From contig NZ_JBDPZC010000009.1 in the NCBI RefSeq assembly GCF_039872765.1, forward strand, positions 1 to 64,000: 64,000 bases of DNA, given 5' to 3'. Below the pieces are notes generated by a model that was not told where the DNA came from, made no database searches, and saw only the letters and a program-made list of their open reading frames with translations. A program made the translations under genes and the position numbers. This document shows positions 61,680 through 64,000 of the stretch, piece by piece. The DNA is from Roseateles_B flavus (GTDB taxonomy: Bacteria; Pseudomonadota; Gammaproteobacteria; Burkholderiales; Burkholderiaceae_C). Position 1 is the first letter of the stretch, and each line of letters opens with the position of its first letter.

Positions 61680-61754
61680 GACTGTTGATTCGGTTGCGAT
61701 TCATGCGGCGAACAGGCCCACAATGGCGCTGTTACATATTTCCCGGAGCCGTTC

Positions 61755-62483
61755 ATGAGCAGCAGTACCCGCGCCAACCGCATCCTCGTCGTCGATGACG
61801 ATGCCCGTATCCGCGACCTGCTGCGCCGCTACCTGACGCAGGAGGGCTTCGAGGTCCTGCTGGCGGAAGACAGCAAGGCGCTCAACAAGCAGCTGACCCG
61901 CGAGACCGTCGACCTCATCGTGCTGGACCTGATGATGCCCGGCGAGGACGGCCTGTCCATCTGCCGCCGCCTGCGTGCCGCCAACGACAGCACGCCCATC
62001 ATCATGCTGACGGCCAAGGTCGAGGAAGTGGACCGCATCGTGGGCCTGGAAGTGGGCGCCGACGACTACCTCGCCAAGCCCTTCAACCCGCGCGAGCTGC
62101 TGGCCCGCATCAATGCCGTGCTGCGCCGCCGCCCGGCCATGGAGGCGCCCGGTGCGCCGTCCAAGGAACCGATGACGGTCAGCTTCGGCCCCTTCGAGTT
62201 CGACCTGGCCCTGCGTCGCCTGTCCAAGAACGGCGAGCCCCTGCCCCTCACCACCGGCGAGTTCTCCATGCTCAAGGCCCTGGTGCGCCACCCCCGCCAG
62301 CCGCTGTCGCGCGACAAGCTCGCCCAGCTGGCCCGGGGCCGCGAGTTCGAGCCCTTCGACCGCAGCCTGGACGTGCAGATCTCGCGCCTGCGCAAGCTGC
62401 TGGAATCGGACCCGGCCCAGCCCCGCTACATCCAGACCGTCTGGGGCGTGGGCTACGTCTTCGTGCCCGACGAAAACAGCTGA
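61755..62483 (+). CDS. ompR: Response regulator OmpR
   Basis: 242-residue regulator. Receiver RILVVDDDARIRDLLRRYL, phospho-Asp in IVLDLMMPGEDG, Lys in ADDYLAKPFNPREL. Winged-helix output with LTTGEFSMLKALVRHPRQPL and VGYVFVP. Paired with envZ downstream (75-bp gap). Classical OmpR adjusts porin genes in response to osmolarity; the target here is assumed similar. Confidence 0.95.
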   Translation: MSSSTRANRILVVDDDARIRDLLRRYLTQEGFEVLLAEDSKALNKQLTRETVDLIVLDLMMPGEDGLSICRRLRAANDSTPIIMLTAKVEEVDRIVGLEVGADDYLAKPFNPRELLARINAVLRRRPAMEAPGAPSKEPMTVSFGPFEFDLALRRLSKNGEPLPLTTGEFSMLKALVRHPRQPLSRDKLAQLARGREFEPFDRSLDVQISRLRKLLESDPAQPRYIQTVWGVGYVFVPDENS

Positions 62484-62557
62484 CCAATCCCCTGCTGACG
62501 CCGGCCCGCCGCGGCCTGGCGTCGCCTGAAGCCGCCCGTCGGGCAGGCTGAGCGCCC

Positions 62558-63886
62558 ATGCCGCAACCGCCCAAGATCCTCGCCTTCAACCTGTTCTGGC
62601 GCACCTTCGCGCTGCTGGCCGCCCTGCTGGCCGGTGCCGTGTTCGCCTGGCAGCTGACCTTCCGGGCGCTGGACGCCGAACCCCGCGCGCTGGAGTCCGC
62701 CCATCAGCTGGCCGGCCTGGTCAATCTGTGCCGTGCCGCCATGGCGACCACCGACGGCGTGAACCGCGTGGCCATGATCAAGTCGCTGACCCACAGCCGT
62801 GACATCCAGGTGGAGATCTCCGAGCCCACCGACCAGTGGGTGGACTACGGCAACAGCAGCTTCACCCACCAGCTGGTCCAGGCCCTGCAGCAGCGCCTGG
62901 GTGCCGACACCGTCGTGGCCGGCAGCCTCAATGGCGAGGCCGGCCTGTGGGTGCGCTTCAGCATCGACACCGAGCACTACTGGCTGCGCACCAATCCCGA
63001 GCCCATGTCCGCCCGGCTCACCGCCAACTGGTGGTGGCTGCTGATCGCGCTACTGGTGACCATCCTGGGCTCGGCCCTGATCGCGCGGCTGATCAACCAC
63101 CCGCTGCGCGAGCTGGCCACCGCCGCCGGCCGCATCCGCGAGGGCGAGTACGACTCCCGCCTGGACGAGAGCACCCTCACCAGCGAGATCCGCGAAGTCA
63201 ACATGGGCTTCAACCGCATGGCCCGCGACCTGGCCAAGATGGAGGAAGACCGCAGCGTGATGCTGGCCGGCATCTCCCATGACCTGCGCACCCCCCTGGC
63301 CCGTCTGCGGCTGGAGGCCGAGATGAGCGTCACCGACGAACTGGCCCGCCAGTACATGGCGCAGGACATCGACCAGCTCGACGCCATCATCAACAAGTTC
63401 ATGGACTACGCCCGCCCCAGCGAGCTGGCCCTGCATCCCATCAAACTGCGCGACGTGGCCGAGCGCGAGGCCCAGGGCTTCCGCGACCCGTCCCAGATCC
63501 GCATCCAGAACAATGTGCCGGCGGACATCAAGGTCTGGGCCGACGAGGTCGAGCTGGGCCGCATCTTCCTGAACATCATGGAGAACGCGCGCCGCTACGG
63601 CCACCTGCCGGACCTGCCCACCCTGATGCTGGTGACAGCCAAGGTGCAGGGCGCCGAGGTGCTGCTGACCCTGCGTGACCACGGCCCCGGCGTGCCCCAG
63701 GACAAGCTGGACAAGCTCACCACGCCCTTCTTTCGCGGCGATGCCGCCCGCACGGCGGCCACCGGCGCCGGCCTGGGCCTGGCCATCGTGGAGAAGTCGG
63801 TGCAGCGCCAGGGCGGCAAGCTCTCCATGCGCAATGCCGACGACGGCGGCCTGGTCACCCAGATCCGCCTGCGCCGCGCGCAGTGA
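62558..63886 (+). CDS. envZ: Sensor histidine kinase EnvZ
   Basis: 442-residue kinase with two membrane helices (about 7-30 and 155-178), a ~125-residue periplasmic part, HAMP, H-box MLAGISHDLRTPLARLRLEA, N-box FLNIMENARRYG, and GAGLGLAIVEKSVQR. Same operon as ompR. Confidence 0.95.
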   Translation: MPQPPKILAFNLFWRTFALLAALLAGAVFAWQLTFRALDAEPRALESAHQLAGLVNLCRAAMATTDGVNRVAMIKSLTHSRDIQVEISEPTDQWVDYGNSSFTHQLVQALQQRLGADTVVAGSLNGEAGLWVRFSIDTEHYWLRTNPEPMSARLTANWWWLLIALLVTILGSALIARLINHPLRELATAAGRIREGEYDSRLDESTLTSEIREVNMGFNRMARDLAKMEEDRSVMLAGISHDLRTPLARLRLEAEMSVTDELARQYMAQDIDQLDAIINKFMDYARPSELALHPIKLRDVAEREAQGFRDPSQIRIQNNVPADIKVWADEVELGRIFLNIMENARRYGHLPDLPTLMLVTAKVQGAEVLLTLRDHGPGVPQDKLDKLTTPFFRGDAARTAATGAGLGLAIVEKSVQRQGGKLSMRNADDGGLVTQIRLRRAQ

Positions 63887-63898
63887 GCCCGGGCGGGC

Positions 63899-64000
63899 TC
63901 AGCCCGCGCGCATCAGCAGGCACACCGCCCGCGTCTCGATGGCCCGGCCCTCGCCCACAGGGCCCATCTTCTCGGCCGTCTTGGCCTTCACATTGATGCG
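63899..64000 (-). CDS. ispF: IspF, C-terminal end (partial)
   Basis: 33 codons before the stop at 63899: RINVKAKTAEKMGPVGEGRA and IETRAVCLLMRAG, which is the end of 2-C-methyl-D-erythritol 2,4-cyclodiphosphate synthase of the MEP isoprenoid pathway. The rest lies off the right edge. Converges with envZ, 12 bp apart. Confidence 0.9.
   Translation of the reverse strand, partial: RINVKAKTAEKMGPVGEGRAIETRAVCLLMRAG

Overview
The window is high-GC betaproteobacterial chromosome. Gene content and order (smpB/ratA/rnfH, exbB-exbD-lpxK-kdsB-adk, the ccoNOQP-ccoG cluster with an FNR-type regulator and hemN, phaR plus 3-hydroxybutyrate dehydrogenase, guaB-guaA) fit Burkholderiales. The Rubrivivax/Leptothrix/Roseateles/Ideonella branch is likely, but genus is inferred from gene families, not measured.

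Layout. (1) 1-3.56 kb is a worn mobile region: an IS21-type terminus, a 5'-truncated unknown gene, an IS66 remnant, and a P4-type tyrosine integrase lying against the 3' end of icd. (2) 3.57-16.1 kb is central and microaerobic metabolism: icd, a SafE-like membrane protein, hemN, an FNR-family regulator, and the complete cbb3 oxidase set (ccoN, O, Q, P, G, an H-like gene, S, I). FNR-like dyads sit in front of fnr, ccoN and ccoI, each at the spacing of an activated promoter. (3) 16.3-25.8 kb is a TctDE/QseBC-like two-component pair, sodB, xseA, then exbB-exbD-lpxK-(Trm112-like)-kdsB-adk and an HSD17B10-like dehydrogenase behind a LiuR-like operator. (4) 25.9-33.4 kb is a TonB energisation locus (tonB, exbB, two exbD, a TPR protein) next to a large Oar-like TonB-dependent receptor. 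(5) 33.7-36.6 kb holds S66 peptidase, tadA, a DUF72 protein and a small membrane protein. (6) 36.7-43.8 kb is a co-directional livHMGF - ridA - substrate-binding protein - zinc alcohol dehydrogenase - GntR cluster that looks like a self-regulated uptake/catabolic operon of unknown substrate. (7) 44.1-48.8 kb is guaB - MFS transporter - guaA, with 63-bp tandem repeats and a large palindrome over the guaA stop codon. (8) 49.0-64.0 kb is housekeeping: rnfH-ratA / smpB, add, a cystathionine beta-lyase, rimO, phaR, a trypsin-like protease, tRNA-Val(GAC), relA, an alpha/beta hydrolase, 3-hydroxybutyrate dehydrogenase, a SIMPL-domain protein, ompR-envZ and the 3' end of ispF.

Most of the window is ordinary chromosome. 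The parts that most repay a second look are the integrase/icd junction with its repeated CTCCAAA motifs, the repeat-rich 3' end of guaA (a gene end known elsewhere as an island insertion site), the FNR promoter buried inside ccoS, and the liv-RidA-ADH-GntR operon. I found no CRISPR array and no clearly new defence system; the truncated gene at the left edge could be a remnant of one, but the sequence does not prove it.
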